From the IMG/VR virus record IMGVR_UViG_3300042350_004528, positions 62,001-126,000 of that record: a stretch of DNA of 64,000 bases. One strand, written 5' to 3'. Both the position numbers and the translations under genes were made by a program. This document shows, piece by piece, positions 19,501 to 27,692 of this stretch. Below the pieces are notes generated by a model. The model was given only the letters and a program-made list of their open reading frames with translations. It did not search any database and was not told the origin of the DNA. How positions within the stretch are numbered: the first letter of the stretch is position 1; the number at the start of each line of letters is the position of its first letter. The stretch is from a virus.

Positions 19501-19650
19501 ATAATTTCTGATGAAAATAGGTTGGAAGGCAGGCCCTTTCTTTGTTTCACCCACTAATCCTAGGGTTGTAACACCAACTGTCTCAGTAGTAAATGTTAAA
19601 TCTTTTTCTGAGGTATAGACACCTGGTGATGCATAAACTTTGTTTGCCAT
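16558..19650 (-). CDS. gp18: Tail sheath protein, T4 gp18-like
   Basis: The N-terminus (VYASPGVYTSEKDLTF, then GLVGETKKGPAFQPIFIRN and the YDEFKVSFGG segment) is the standard sheath opening, and the C-terminal 150 residues (REDIxYPGRINPIATF-type segment, then a NRLLFDPND and FLSLVNPIL region) form the conserved sheath core with the strand-donating end. The sheath contracts to drive the tube through the host envelope. At 1030 residues it is about half as long again as T4 gp18, so the middle (roughly 200-700) probably holds extra surface domains. It is a single-gene transcript with its own late promoter and terminator. Confidence 0.92.
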   Translation of the reverse strand: MANKVYASPGVYTSEKDLTFTTETVGVTTLGLVGETKKGPAFQPIFIRNYDEFKVSFGGTSPERFRNTQIVKYELPYIAKSYLSQSNQLFVTRVLGLSGYDAGMGYAIRTLGTCNKNTLAYTDTTYVFDFTVDIDVPVGQPGTFVLSGTSTEVIDHISTLTGVDTTKFDTAYYNFFNVTNYTLKDWYKNNVSYWGILDSSEQTALVTDRNAQVLTGTGPATPAFLDAYELAIGIPVADRTDDILIKEFTFNETSDQYEGTSFALFAYDITGTTATIYSGKIKLVVYDYVCSPNQKYHKKTVATLRSRGQYISNVLGYNVDSTTVAYDQFDAALTNPYATFEITGTTTGGTNFSYTVSLDKTKKNYIKNVLGTQAFDKDAFLFVEEVYDSVIKKGWNFNEIKGLHFDLIPINTWDHLKFQFQSPATPFFVSELRGGLPQRLFRFISISDGSNANTDIKVSIGNVDLDRKTFDVYIRAFADSDKNPFFLERFLSVSMDESQDNYIGRRIGTIDNKYPLRSSYVVVEMAENAPIDAVASGFEGYEFRTFGTGSTEADFCGVPELSYKTKYYAPGELIVNPPFSTPIFSLGDKVRKIYLGFTDLEYGFDADLLQFKGKVSLTGDNAYNDGLDWTTKTKGFHLDINAGTIVDTNGNNVFAAGVGTFVDPVVIASTLTHPYHDIKTRKFTALLSGGFDGWDIYREQRTNGDDYKIGRNGFVAAGFDTFTSVEYGDLFGTSDYYSYLYGVKTFENPEQTVINILATPGIDILNNTELVRDTIEIVEEKRLDSIYLPTLPDIKLIGNNNAANTEDWLFPNDIIDELETTEIDSNYTAVYYPWIQISDTENNANLYIPPTAEVVRNLAFTDNVAHPWFATAGYNRGIVNCIRARIALDQESRDILYPGRINPIATFSDVGNVIWGNRNLQLRDSALNRLNIRRLLLQARKLIVAVANRLLFDPNDAQVRSQFLSLVNPILDNIRKERGLTDFRVSLVNEVEDNDRNTLRGKIFLKPTPTLEFIELEFVVTPTSVSFDNI

Positions 19651-19691
19651 ATTTGTTTAATTTTAATTTTTTTTATTTACCTTTTACTTAC

Positions 19692-19699
19692 AATAAATA
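19692..19699 (-). promoter_or_regulatory. Late promoter TATTTATT before the sheath gene
   Basis: The minus strand reads GAGATATTTATTGTAAG, one change from the TATTTATA consensus, ending 41 nt before the ATG at 19650. Confidence 0.5.
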
Positions 19700-19756
19700 T
19701 CTCTGATTTTTTCAAAAAACAAGAAATACTATTTACTTTTTAAATTATTTTACGAG

Positions 19757-20524
19757 TTATGACTTTTCAACAACTGTAAATGTTCTACTTATTGCTGGAG
19801 TCACCTCAAAATCTTCTGGATCAAGAATAAAACCTTGTAACATAAACGAATAAAGCTGTACATAAAACCTTTTATTATCTAAGTCCGTGATTTGACTTTC
19901 ATCGGATGTATCTTCCAAAATAATTGGTATGTAATGACCATTTACAACAGCATAAGCTTGTCGACTTTGGAAATGCTTAAAAACTATTGCGTTAAATTTA
20001 TTTAGATCCTGTTGTCTGTAAGCAAAAATTCTAACATCGTAATTAATGTCAATTGGAATTGGTTGTGGTATTTTGTAAATATCAACACCCTTTCTATTAC
20101 CATCCCAAGTTGGTACTTCCGAATAAATAAATGACTTACCTTGTGGTATATTGTATATCAAAGACGGATTCGTACCTGGTTTAGTGTCAGGTTGTCTAAC
20201 TATGTTTACGAATGGTATTTTAATGTTTTTGTATTCATCTGAAAAGTTCCATGTTTTAGAAAACTCAGTCCATTTTTGGATACCCATCATAAAAACTGGA
20301 ACTTTATTACCGTTTAGAGTCAAAGCCATATTTTCGGTTACAAAATCTTTAAAACCAGCATCTAAGTCAATATGTAAAACACCCTTAGGTAAATAAGTAT
20401 CTTTATCGATAATCATGTCCTTCATATTTTCAGCAGCACCACTTTCCATGATGTAAGGATACTCGATATTAGGCCTATCTCTCGATATATTTATTTTTTT
20501 CTTATAAGAACCTGGTAATGCCAT
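19757..20524 (-). CDS. Tail terminator / sheath-stabilising protein, T4 gp15-like
   Basis: The 255-residue protein follows the gp15 layout: a short strand ending in KWTEFSKTW (about residues 84-92), KIPFVNIVRQPDT (about 102-114), then a PIPIDINYDVRIFAYRQQDL segment (about 155-174) and the NKFNAIVFKHFQSRQAY helix, an extended VNGHYIPIILED strand, and a final FYVQLYSFMLQGFILDP strand. T4 gp15 caps the tail and links it to the neck. The gene follows the gp14-like neck gene by one base and precedes the sheath gene, which fits this function. Assignment rests on pattern and position. Confidence 0.6.
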   Translation of the reverse strand: MALPGSYKKKINISRDRPNIEYPYIMESGAAENMKDMIIDKDTYLPKGVLHIDLDAGFKDFVTENMALTLNGNKVPVFMMGIQKWTEFSKTWNFSDEYKNIKIPFVNIVRQPDTKPGTNPSLIYNIPQGKSFIYSEVPTWDGNRKGVDIYKIPQPIPIDINYDVRIFAYRQQDLNKFNAIVFKHFQSRQAYAVVNGHYIPIILEDTSDESQITDLDNKRFYVQLYSFMLQGFILDPEDFEVTPAISRTFTVVEKS

Positions 20525-20525
20525 A

Positions 20526-21044
20526 TTAAATACCGTTAAATTGATCTGGATCCGCTGTCACACAGCTAATTGTTCTAAAGTAACTTTTATACCCAAATTG
20601 TGTGTGTGCGTTGTCCGAATTTATTTTACCATCATCAAATACCTCAAAGTATTTTAGATTATTTTCTCTGTCCGAATAACCAACAATATCACCATAACTA
20701 ATATCAACACCCTTTTCATCCAATTGCTTGTTTAAAACAGTGAACGACAGATTGCCATATTCTTGATACCTTAATCTACCTTCGGCATATGATTTATTAT
20801 CAGCTTGTTCTAACGACAATAAAACTTTTAATTCAACTGGTGGTAAAAACCTAACCTCACGAGCCTCACTTTCACCATACACATCGTCATTATTACTATT
20901 AACCTTATCTATTCTGTACAAAACAATAGTGAAATTAGCATCCTCCTCAATAACTTCTCTAGCCATATCCAATTCAAGATCAAAATCTTTTTCGTCATAA
21001 AATCGAGATAATCTGGTTATTGGTATCCTATTTTTACGTTCCAT
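20526..21044 (-). CDS. Neck protein, possibly T4 gp14-like
   Basis: A 172-residue acidic protein starting MERKNRIPITRLSRFYDE. Features include FTIVLYRIDKVNSN, ESEAREVRFLPPVELKVL and the last third SYGDIVGYSDRENNLKYFEV with HTQFGYKSYFRTISC, which resembles the end of T4 gp14, where a strand and an aromatic QFG turn are also found. Neck proteins seal the head portal and receive the tail. It is the first gene of the operon with the gp15-like terminator; the late promoter octamer ends 11 nt before its ATG. A general head-tail connector role is more certain than the gp14 identity. Confidence 0.5.
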   Translation of the reverse strand: MERKNRIPITRLSRFYDEKDFDLELDMAREVIEEDANFTIVLYRIDKVNSNNDDVYGESEAREVRFLPPVELKVLLSLEQADNKSYAEGRLRYQEYGNLSFTVLNKQLDEKGVDISYGDIVGYSDRENNLKYFEVFDDGKINSDNAHTQFGYKSYFRTISCVTADPDQFNGI

Positions 21045-21055
21045 ATTATTTTTAT

Positions 21056-21063
21056 TATAAATA
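21056..21063 (-). promoter_or_regulatory. Late promoter TATTTATA before the gp14/gp15-like operon
   Basis: The minus strand reads AGACTATTTATAATAAAA, ending 11 nt before the ATG at 21044. The leader would be only a few bases, consistent with translation that does not need a Shine-Dalgarno site. Confidence 0.6.
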
Positions 21064-21081
21064 GTCTAAACAAACTCTATA

Positions 21082-21112
21082 TTGACTTTATGGAAAATAA
21101 TTACTATTTTTG
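21082..21112 (+). promoter_or_regulatory. Early promoter of Bacteroidetes type
   Basis: TTG at 21082-21084 and TATTTTTG at 21105-21112, spaced by 20 bp, match the Bacteroidetes promoter form (TTG or TTTG at -33, TAnnTTTG at -7). The ATG at 21124 follows 11 nt later. This makes the upstream TTG at 21082 part of the promoter rather than a start codon. Confidence 0.6.
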
Positions 21113-21123
21113 TCATAAAAAGA

Positions 21124-21627
21124 ATGAGAGATCATATATTAGAATATTGTTCCGTTGATATAATGGAAGAACACATGTTTTTGGACGTTATCTTCGATAA
21201 CGCTTTACTTGGGGTCTGCTATACAATGGAAGATGGGTTTATCCCAGCTTATAATATCGATTTGGTCATCGATAAGATTGCCCAAAATGGTGATTTAACA
21301 TATCAAGAAGCCCTTAATGTTTTTAATAATGATATTTTGGATCGTCATCCAATGATATCTTTTATAAAAAAAAGTGATGAGTCCGAAGAAGAATTATCGG
21401 ATTATAATAAAGAAATGCTATTCTTACCAGATTATAACAAAAACACGCTTGTTGGTGTAAAAATACAACAAGATAGAAATGTGATTGCTGTTTATGATGA
21501 TTTTATGTGTGTTCAATCATTAATGGATGATGGTCTGACGGAAGAAGATGCTATTGAACATTTTGAGTACAACACTCGAGGTTCATATGTAGGAGAAAAC
21601 ACACCTGCGTTTTTAACAATGTTTTAA
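21124..21627 (+). CDS. Unknown early protein (167 aa)
   Basis: Acidic protein without signal peptide or membrane segment. I chose the ATG at 21124 (MRDHILEYCS) because the longer frame would start inside the promoter. It contains a repeated theme: FDNALLGVCYTMEDGFIPAY with a following DLTYQEALNVF in the first half, and VGVKIQQDRNVIAVYDDFMC with GLTEEDAIEHFEYN in the second half, so it may be an internal duplication of a strand-helix module. Its end lies 3 nt before the SNF2-type helicase, so the two share a message under the early promoter. Function is not recognised. Confidence 0.65.
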   Translation: MRDHILEYCSVDIMEEHMFLDVIFDNALLGVCYTMEDGFIPAYNIDLVIDKIAQNGDLTYQEALNVFNNDILDRHPMISFIKKSDESEEELSDYNKEMLFLPDYNKNTLVGVKIQQDRNVIAVYDDFMCVQSLMDDGLTEEDAIEHFEYNTRGSYVGENTPAFLTMF

Positions 21628-21629
21628 AA

Positions 21630-23411
21630 ATGAATTTACCAATAGAAAAACTAGCTCTGAATATTTTAAAAACATATGAGGGTGCTAACGATTATATACG
21701 ACAAATACAAAAAGATTTTTTCAAAAATAAATCTTTTATACCAACAAAAAATCAATCTGATTATATCATAAAATTTCATAATATTGCACCGCATAGTGTA
21801 AAAAAAGAAGTTGCGATACACAAATCTTGTAGGGAATTTGTTAAAGACCAATTAAAATTAGATTTTTTACCAGATAAAATTTATATAGATAAGTTATTAT
21901 CCAGAAAAGAAGATATGCTCCATATCTGGGGTTGTTTTGGTGGGGATTGTGGTTATTATCAAACAATATTCATTTCAAAGGAATGTATAAAAAAATTAAA
22001 AAAAGTACCAGAAATTGACTTTTCAAAATACGAAAGGGAGCCAAAACCACATCAAATAGAGGCAATAAATAAATTACTTGAAAATGAAAAATTTATTTTG
22101 GCGGATGATATGGGTCTTGGTAAAACCACATCTTCCATAATAGCCGCACTTGAAGGTGGTTTTAAAAAAATATTGGTTGTATGTCCAGCATCTTTAAAGT
22201 TAAACTGGAAAAAGGAAATAATGAATTATGATTCTGGCGATAACATTTCAATAGTTGATGGAGTCGATTTCAGAGCAAAAAAATGGACTATCGTAAACTA
22301 CGATATTTTAAAGAATTTCCATTACTTACCACAAAGGGGTGTTAAATTATCTGATTTACCCCCATCACCAATAGATTTTCATAAATTTGATTTGGTTATT
22401 GCTGACGAAGCACATTATTTAAAGAACTCAACATCAAATCGAACAAAGATTTTTAACAATTTTACATCAAAAATACAAAATAGATGGTTCTTAACTGGAA
22501 CACCAATAACAAACAAACCTGTTGATTTTTATAATTTATTATACCTATGCGAATCTCCGATTGCAATAAACTGGATGTTTTATGTTAGAAGATATTGTGC
22601 GGCAAAACAATTTAATAGAAAAGGTAGTAAACAAAAATATTGGGTAACCTCTGGCGCATCTAACTTAGACGAACTTAGGGAATACTCTGCTGATTGTATA
22701 CTGAGAAGAACTAAAAAAGATTCGATCGACTTACCACAAAAAACAATAAAACCAATATACTTACCAATAGAATTGTGTACAAACTACAATAGTTACATTG
22801 CTGAATATGAGGCGTGGGTTGAGGAAATGTTGGCTATTGGTGAAAAACCATCAGTTACCGATCACCTAACAAAACTAATAAAAGTTAGGCAACTTTTATC
22901 CCATGATAAAACAAAACACACAATTGAGTTAGCTGAAGATTTAATTGAAAACGGTCATAAAGTTATTATATTCAGTTGTTTCACGCAATCCATAAACTCA
23001 ATACATGAACATTTTGGTAAAAGTTCTGTGATAATAGATGGTTCCGTATCAAAAGAAAAAAGACAACTTGCGGTAGATAGGTTTCAATCAGACGACAAAG
23101 TAAAAGTTTTCTGCGGTAATATAGTTGCTGCTGGTGTTGGTTTAACTTTAACTGAAGGTACGATTGTTATATTCAACGACCTAGATTGGACACCAACTAA
23201 TCATGCACAAGCTGAAGATAGGGCCCATAGGATTGGACAAGTTAATGATGTTCACATTATATACCCACTATTTGATGAGACTTTAGATGTCATAATGTTC
23301 AACACATTAAGACGAAAAATGAAAATAATCAACCAGGTTATGGGAGATAATATGATTACCGATGACTTATCGGTTGGTCAAGAAGTGATTAAAGATTTAA
23401 TGAAACAATAA
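21630..23411 (+). CDS. SNF2-family DNA helicase/translocase
   Basis: Residues about 150-590 form a complete SNF2 ATPase: Walker A DDMGLGKTTSS (about 158-168), CPASLKLNWKKE, DEAHYLKN (about 258), LTGTPITNKP, then the second lobe with IIFSCFTQSI, AGVGLTLTEG and motif VI QAEDRAHRIGQ (about 526-536). The N-terminal 130 residues are a separate region. The closest general type is the SMARCAL1/HARP-like fork-remodelling group, and in T4 the comparable role, remodelling of forks and recombination intermediates, is played by UvsW. It is transcribed with the early 21124 gene. Its last 15 bp overlap the convergent GP88-like gene. Confidence 0.88.
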   Translation: MNLPIEKLALNILKTYEGANDYIRQIQKDFFKNKSFIPTKNQSDYIIKFHNIAPHSVKKEVAIHKSCREFVKDQLKLDFLPDKIYIDKLLSRKEDMLHIWGCFGGDCGYYQTIFISKECIKKLKKVPEIDFSKYEREPKPHQIEAINKLLENEKFILADDMGLGKTTSSIIAALEGGFKKILVVCPASLKLNWKKEIMNYDSGDNISIVDGVDFRAKKWTIVNYDILKNFHYLPQRGVKLSDLPPSPIDFHKFDLVIADEAHYLKNSTSNRTKIFNNFTSKIQNRWFLTGTPITNKPVDFYNLLYLCESPIAINWMFYVRRYCAAKQFNRKGSKQKYWVTSGASNLDELREYSADCILRRTKKDSIDLPQKTIKPIYLPIELCTNYNSYIAEYEAWVEEMLAIGEKPSVTDHLTKLIKVRQLLSHDKTKHTIELAEDLIENGHKVIIFSCFTQSINSIHEHFGKSSVIIDGSVSKEKRQLAVDRFQSDDKVKVFCGNIVAAGVGLTLTEGTIVIFNDLDWTPTNHAQAEDRAHRIGQVNDVHIIYPLFDETLDVIMFNTLRRKMKIINQVMGDNMITDDLSVGQEVIKDLMKQ

Positions 23412-24563
23412 GAATGAGTATTTAACGTCAGCTCTTTGAGCCCCGATGTCACCCTCACCTTTTGGCGCAATCATTACATTATATTGTAGCGGTTGACCTT
23501 CTGGCGTTTTAATCAATTCATCGTAGGTTAAAATTGTTTGTGGATCCACATTATAAGTTAACCCAAGTCTACTTTTTAATATTTCAGCCCCGTTTTCTTT
23601 AGCATAAACAGGTCTACCTTTATCATCAAGTACATAATTACGTTTACTATCATCTTTTAAATAAAGATCATCAAACAATTCTTTTGGTACTGTTTCAGCT
23701 TGCTTTTTATCCTCAAGATTTTTTATTTTTGATCTTTCTCTTTTGTTAGCGTCTGTTGAAAAGTTAACAACCATATCTGGATCAGACAAATTAACAACAT
23801 CGCCCATTTTAGTATATGCGTATGATTTAACATTATAACCCTCAGCCTTAAGTTCCTTGGTTATATTTAAAGCGATTTGTAAATATTTCTTTGTAAAAAA
23901 GTCACCAGCATCATTCCATCTAAATTCAATAACAGCATCTGGGTTTTTAACTGCAACAACCTCTAATTCGTTTTTAAGTAATTTTTCAAATCTAGCTGGA
24001 TAATTAAGTAACAAATTTAATATTCTAGTTTGATTAACAAAAACATCTGGATATAAAACATAACTACCTTTTCTTGCATAACATATTGTAGCACAAGCAC
24101 CAGCGCCTGGACAAGTGTTAACAAAATAAAATTGGGAATTTTCAATATCATAAACCAAACCGCGAAGAGCTGGTATACCGATATTAACAGATATAACACC
24201 ACCATCGGTTGATTTTTTCATTTTATCGTTAACGCTAATAAGCTTATTTGGCATTGATGTTATATTCTTTATAAAAGAATCAATATCGATTTCACCAGAT
24301 GCAGTCTTTGGTATTCTTTTATTGTGTATATAAGGTTTATCTGGGGATAATTTTTCCCTATCCTTTGGTTTTTTTTCTTGGTTATCTAAAATCGTATTTA
24401 AATACTCAACCAAAGCTGGGCCCATAATACATTTTTTACTAACATCAGCAAACTCCCCTTCCCAATCAATTTCATTTAACTCTTCTTCGGTAATCATTTC
24501 ACCAGATAACATTTTCATTCTGGTAATCTCTTCAAATAATATAGCGTTTTTATATTTATCCAT
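23397..24563 (-). CDS. GP88-family phage protein
   Basis: The 388-residue protein has the signature of the phage GP88 family: the cysteine cluster CPGAGACATICYARKGSY (about residues 150-167), then EFRWNDAGDFFTKKYLQIA and YTKMGDVV in the next 100 residues. The family's activity is not known. The three cysteines in C-x5-C-x3-C spacing and the alternating strand-helix layout suggest an iron-sulphur or zinc site (inference). It lies alone on the minus strand, converging on the helicase gene with a 15-bp overlap and diverging from the gp13-like gene across a symmetrical late promoter. Confidence 0.7.
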   Translation of the reverse strand: MDKYKNAILFEEITRMKMLSGEMITEEELNEIDWEGEFADVSKKCIMGPALVEYLNTILDNQEKKPKDREKLSPDKPYIHNKRIPKTASGEIDIDSFIKNITSMPNKLISVNDKMKKSTDGGVISVNIGIPALRGLVYDIENSQFYFVNTCPGAGACATICYARKGSYVLYPDVFVNQTRILNLLLNYPARFEKLLKNELEVVAVKNPDAVIEFRWNDAGDFFTKKYLQIALNITKELKAEGYNVKSYAYTKMGDVVNLSDPDMVVNFSTDANKRERSKIKNLEDKKQAETVPKELFDDLYLKDDSKRNYVLDDKGRPVYAKENGAEILKSRLGLTYNVDPQTILTYDELIKTPEGQPLQYNVMIAPKGEGDIGAQRADVKYSFLLFH

Positions 24564-24570
24564 TATATCC

Positions 24571-24590
24571 GATATTTATAGATAAATATC
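24571..24590. promoter_or_regulatory. Symmetrical late promoter element
   Basis: GATATTTATAGATAAATATC has two perfect 9-bp arms around an AG centre. Read on the plus strand it contains TATTTATA before the 24597 gene; on the minus strand TATTTATC before the 24563 gene. The start codons are 6 nt and 7 nt from its edges, so both genes would be nearly leaderless. Confidence 0.55.
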
Positions 24591-24596
24591 ATTACC

Positions 24597-25688
24597 ATGA
24601 GAATAAATCCAGAAGAAAAACAAAAGATATTTAAACAAGTCAAACACAGATTAGGGGCCCCTATTAGAAAAATACAGCTTGAAGAGGAGCAAATGGATAG
24701 TTTATTAGAAATTGCCACAGAAGATTATATTGAATTTATTCAAAACTACATAATCGAACACCAATGGCCCGCTTTGATTGGGCTAAACGTGTCTGAGGCT
24801 GATCTAACTAGAGCTTTTATCACTAGGGGGCAAGATTTTGTGACCCAATATACTTATTCCTATTCAAAAATTGTTGGACTTGGCGCTGGAGAAGGTGGCT
24901 TTGTTCTTAAAAAAGATTTTATTGAACTAGTTAAAGGTCAACAAATTTATGAGGTGCCAGCAAATCGTGAAATAAATGAGGTCATGTGGTTTACACCAGC
25001 AACTATCGACCAAGCGGTAATCGACCCGTTTATTGGTGTTTGGAGTAATGCGTTTGGTGGTGAATATATTGGTCTTGGTAGTTATTACATTTTACCAGCG
25101 TTTGATATTTTAATGAGAGCGTCAGATAGAAATCTTAAAAACAGAATCGTTAGATCTGAATTAATTTACAAAATAACAAACGCCCCAAATGGAAAAAAGT
25201 ATATACATTTAATGAATACCCCTGGTGATCGTTACGATTTTAGAAGTAGTCTTTTTGACCAGGGTAAGGTTTGGTATTGGTATTACGACATTAACCCACA
25301 AGATAAAGACGCTTGTTTTAGGGCAAATAAAGACATAATAAAATCGCCTATGGATGTACCATTGGATAATATGTCGTTTGATGATTTAAATGACCCATCA
25401 AAAGTTTGGGTTAGACGATATTTTACTGCACTTTGTAAAGAAACCCTTGGTAGGGTTAGAGGTACATTTGGTGGTAAAATACCAGTACCAGATGCACAAA
25501 TGGAAATTGAATATCAGTCATTATTATCTGAAGGTAAAGATGAGATGGTAACTTTAAAAACGGAATTAAGCACTATGTTAGGTAGGTTAAGTCCACTTGA
25601 AATACTTAAAAGAGTTTCTGAAGAAGCTACTTATGTAAACACATCATTAAAATTCAGGGCGTTTCCTAAACCAATTAAAGTAATTTAA
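24597..25688 (+). CDS. Neck protein, T4 gp13-like
   Basis: A 363-residue protein opening with VKHRLGAPIRKIQLEEEQMD, followed by a helical ATEDYIEFIQ segment, a pattern seen in myovirus gp13-like neck proteins. Later segments are FVLKKDFIELVKGQQIYEVP (about 102-121), ASDRNLKNRIVRSELIYKI, and a C-terminal helical VRRYFTALCKETLGRVRG followed by EIEYQSLLSEGKDEM. Gp13 sits with gp14 between portal and tail. It opens the plus-strand structural operon to 29572. Pattern-based call. Confidence 0.6.
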   Translation: MRINPEEKQKIFKQVKHRLGAPIRKIQLEEEQMDSLLEIATEDYIEFIQNYIIEHQWPALIGLNVSEADLTRAFITRGQDFVTQYTYSYSKIVGLGAGEGGFVLKKDFIELVKGQQIYEVPANREINEVMWFTPATIDQAVIDPFIGVWSNAFGGEYIGLGSYYILPAFDILMRASDRNLKNRIVRSELIYKITNAPNGKKYIHLMNTPGDRYDFRSSLFDQGKVWYWYYDINPQDKDACFRANKDIIKSPMDVPLDNMSFDDLNDPSKVWVRRYFTALCKETLGRVRGTFGGKIPVPDAQMEIEYQSLLSEGKDEMVTLKTELSTMLGRLSPLEILKRVSEEATYVNTSLKFRAFPKPIKVI

Positions 25689-25692
25689 TATT

Positions 25693-26019
25693 ATGGCAAA
25701 TATCACAAAAATAGATTTAACAAGACAGGCTAAATTAAATGAATTAACTTTACCTGAAGTTGAAAACTTAATTGAGGAAGGTGAAACTCTTTTATATAAA
25801 AAAACAGATGGGTCACTAGGTATGGTCACAAAAGAATCTGGGGTTGCTAGTGAAGTTAATCCAGGTGGTGATGTGATAAAAAATTTACCGATACCCCCAC
25901 TACCAGTATCATTTCCCGACCCATTTGAGGGGTACGCCCTTACTGTTGTAAGAGATGGTTTTAATTTTAAATTGGTATGGGCACTTGTTGACACAAATAT
26001 TGATTATAACACACCATGA
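25693..26019 (+). CDS. Small fibre-attachment or decoration protein
   Basis: This 108-residue protein is a paralogue of the N-terminal 110 residues of its downstream neighbour: both share a Leu-rich opening with K-I-x-L segments (TRQAKLNELTLPEVENLI versus TEQLKISQLNFGDLNAIL), a strand with GE(T/S), a GDVIK(N/S)L turn and a closing GYAL-VV--DG-NFKLVWxLVDTN. The gene therefore looks like a stand-alone copy of a fibre N-terminal or head-decoration module. It ends by overlapping the next start (ATGA at 26016-26019). No enzymatic motif is visible. Confidence 0.65.
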   Translation: MANITKIDLTRQAKLNELTLPEVENLIEEGETLLYKKTDGSLGMVTKESGVASEVNPGGDVIKNLPIPPLPVSFPDPFEGYALTVVRDGFNFKLVWALVDTNIDYNTP

Positions 26020-27686
26020 GCGCAGTTTCTAAATTATTTACAACTGAACAATTAAAAATATCACAATTAAATTTTGGTGATTTAAATGCTATTTTATCTG
26101 ATGGCGAAAGTACTATTTACGTTGACGCAAACAATGTTTTAAAAATTGCAACAAAAAATGGTTTGTTAGTTGAAGAAAAAAATGCGGCGGGTGATGTAAT
26201 AAAATCATTAGATGCTGACGAATTACCAAGTACTTTTCCTTTGGCAAATACTGGGTATGCGTTAATTGCGGTTCAAGACGGTACTAATTTTAAATTAGTT
26301 TGGGGTTTAGTTGACACCAATGGTAATTATAATGTGATTGGCGGATCCACAACTTATACTGTGGTGTTCACCGACCCATCGGTACAAATATTTAATCCAG
26401 CAACCCCAGGCAATTATCCGTTTAATGGTATTATTAATATAACTGTTTCTGGTGATGGCGCACTTGCGGGTAAACGATATAGTATTGATGGCGGAACGAC
26501 ATTCACATCAATATTATACACACCAAGCTATGAATGGCAAACACTTGGTAGTTTAACTGGTGAAACATATAATTTAATTGTTGAAGATGTTAATAACGAA
26601 ACTTTACATACCGATACCATAACATTAAATCCGCCAGATTATAGCTGGGATTTTATAAGTCAAGGTTTATATACCCCACCAGATTTAATCCCAGTTGAAC
26701 ATTTAATTTATAAAAGCGATGATACAAACCCAACTATACCTGGTATCGAAATTCGCGTAAAAGTTATCGTAGAAGATGATGGGGCGGATTATTACCCAGC
26801 TTTATATAAATACGATTTTTATCTCGATGGCATCTTGATTTTAGATTCGCCTTATACACAAGACACAGAATACGTGATAAGCTCTGGTGTGGGTACTGGC
26901 GAAGGTACTTGGACAGCGGTTGTTACCAGAAAAAACCCAGGTTATGTTCGTTTAGGGGTTTTAAATATATTCAGTTCTCCAACATATTACCCAAGTGTTT
27001 TTACTTGGTCAACCGACAACGGAAATACGTTTTCTTCACCAGCGAATAATACACCACCATTTAGTTTAAATCCAATAACAAATGAAATTACTATATCATA
27101 TTCAGCGGATTCGTTAGATGTTGGGTCAAATAAAACAATATATATGAAAGAAGGTTTTAATATATATCAATATACCCACAGTTTAACACAATCACCAATT
27201 ACATCAGTTGAAATTAATCCTGGTGTGCTCGTTACTGGTACAACTGGCCTCATTAATGATTTTAATTTTTCCAGCTCATTTATTTTTAGCGATAGCTACG
27301 ATATACCAAATATTATACCTAGAAATAGCCCAATGTGGTCAAGTCCTTCACCAGGTGCAACTTTAAGTTTTAAAATTTTATATTTGGATACATCTTATTA
27401 TGGTTCTTTAACAACACAATTATCATTGAGAATTGAAGATATAAATGGAACTTTAGTGGCAACAGAAATTGCGACATTATCAAATGACGACCCCATTAAT
27501 GGACAAGAGTTTTCTTTTAATATACCCAATTTTGACACATTAATTGGCTCTCCACCCACTGGTTTTAGTTTATTTGGAGAAGTTATCAGGTTTAGATTTA
27601 CATTTACTCCAGATAATACGGTTATGCCACCGAATCCAGACAACGATATTTTATCTAAATTAAAATTTGTTAAATTTTTACCATAA
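26016..27686 (+). CDS. Tail fibre or decoration protein with Ig-like repeats
   Basis: The first 110 residues repeat the fold of the preceding small protein; the remaining 440 are beta-rich, with Ig/fibronectin-like features (TYTVVFTDPSVQIFNPAT, GDGALAGKRYSIDGGTTF, TWTAVVTRKNPGY) and Gly, Thr, Ser, Asn and Pro prominent. No signal peptide or catalytic motif was seen. Such proteins are typically adhesins or surface-exposed virion proteins. It is tightly coupled to the genes on either side and in the late operon with a neck protein, so it is presumably part of the particle (inference). Confidence 0.6.
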   Translation: MSAVSKLFTTEQLKISQLNFGDLNAILSDGESTIYVDANNVLKIATKNGLLVEEKNAAGDVIKSLDADELPSTFPLANTGYALIAVQDGTNFKLVWGLVDTNGNYNVIGGSTTYTVVFTDPSVQIFNPATPGNYPFNGIINITVSGDGALAGKRYSIDGGTTFTSILYTPSYEWQTLGSLTGETYNLIVEDVNNETLHTDTITLNPPDYSWDFISQGLYTPPDLIPVEHLIYKSDDTNPTIPGIEIRVKVIVEDDGADYYPALYKYDFYLDGILILDSPYTQDTEYVISSGVGTGEGTWTAVVTRKNPGYVRLGVLNIFSSPTYYPSVFTWSTDNGNTFSSPANNTPPFSLNPITNEITISYSADSLDVGSNKTIYMKEGFNIYQYTHSLTQSPITSVEINPGVLVTGTTGLINDFNFSSSFIFSDSYDIPNIIPRNSPMWSSPSPGATLSFKILYLDTSYYGSLTTQLSLRIEDINGTLVATEIATLSNDDPINGQEFSFNIPNFDTLIGSPPTGFSLFGEVIRFRFTFTPDNTVMPPNPDNDILSKLKFVKFLP

Positions 27687-27692
27687 TATTAT

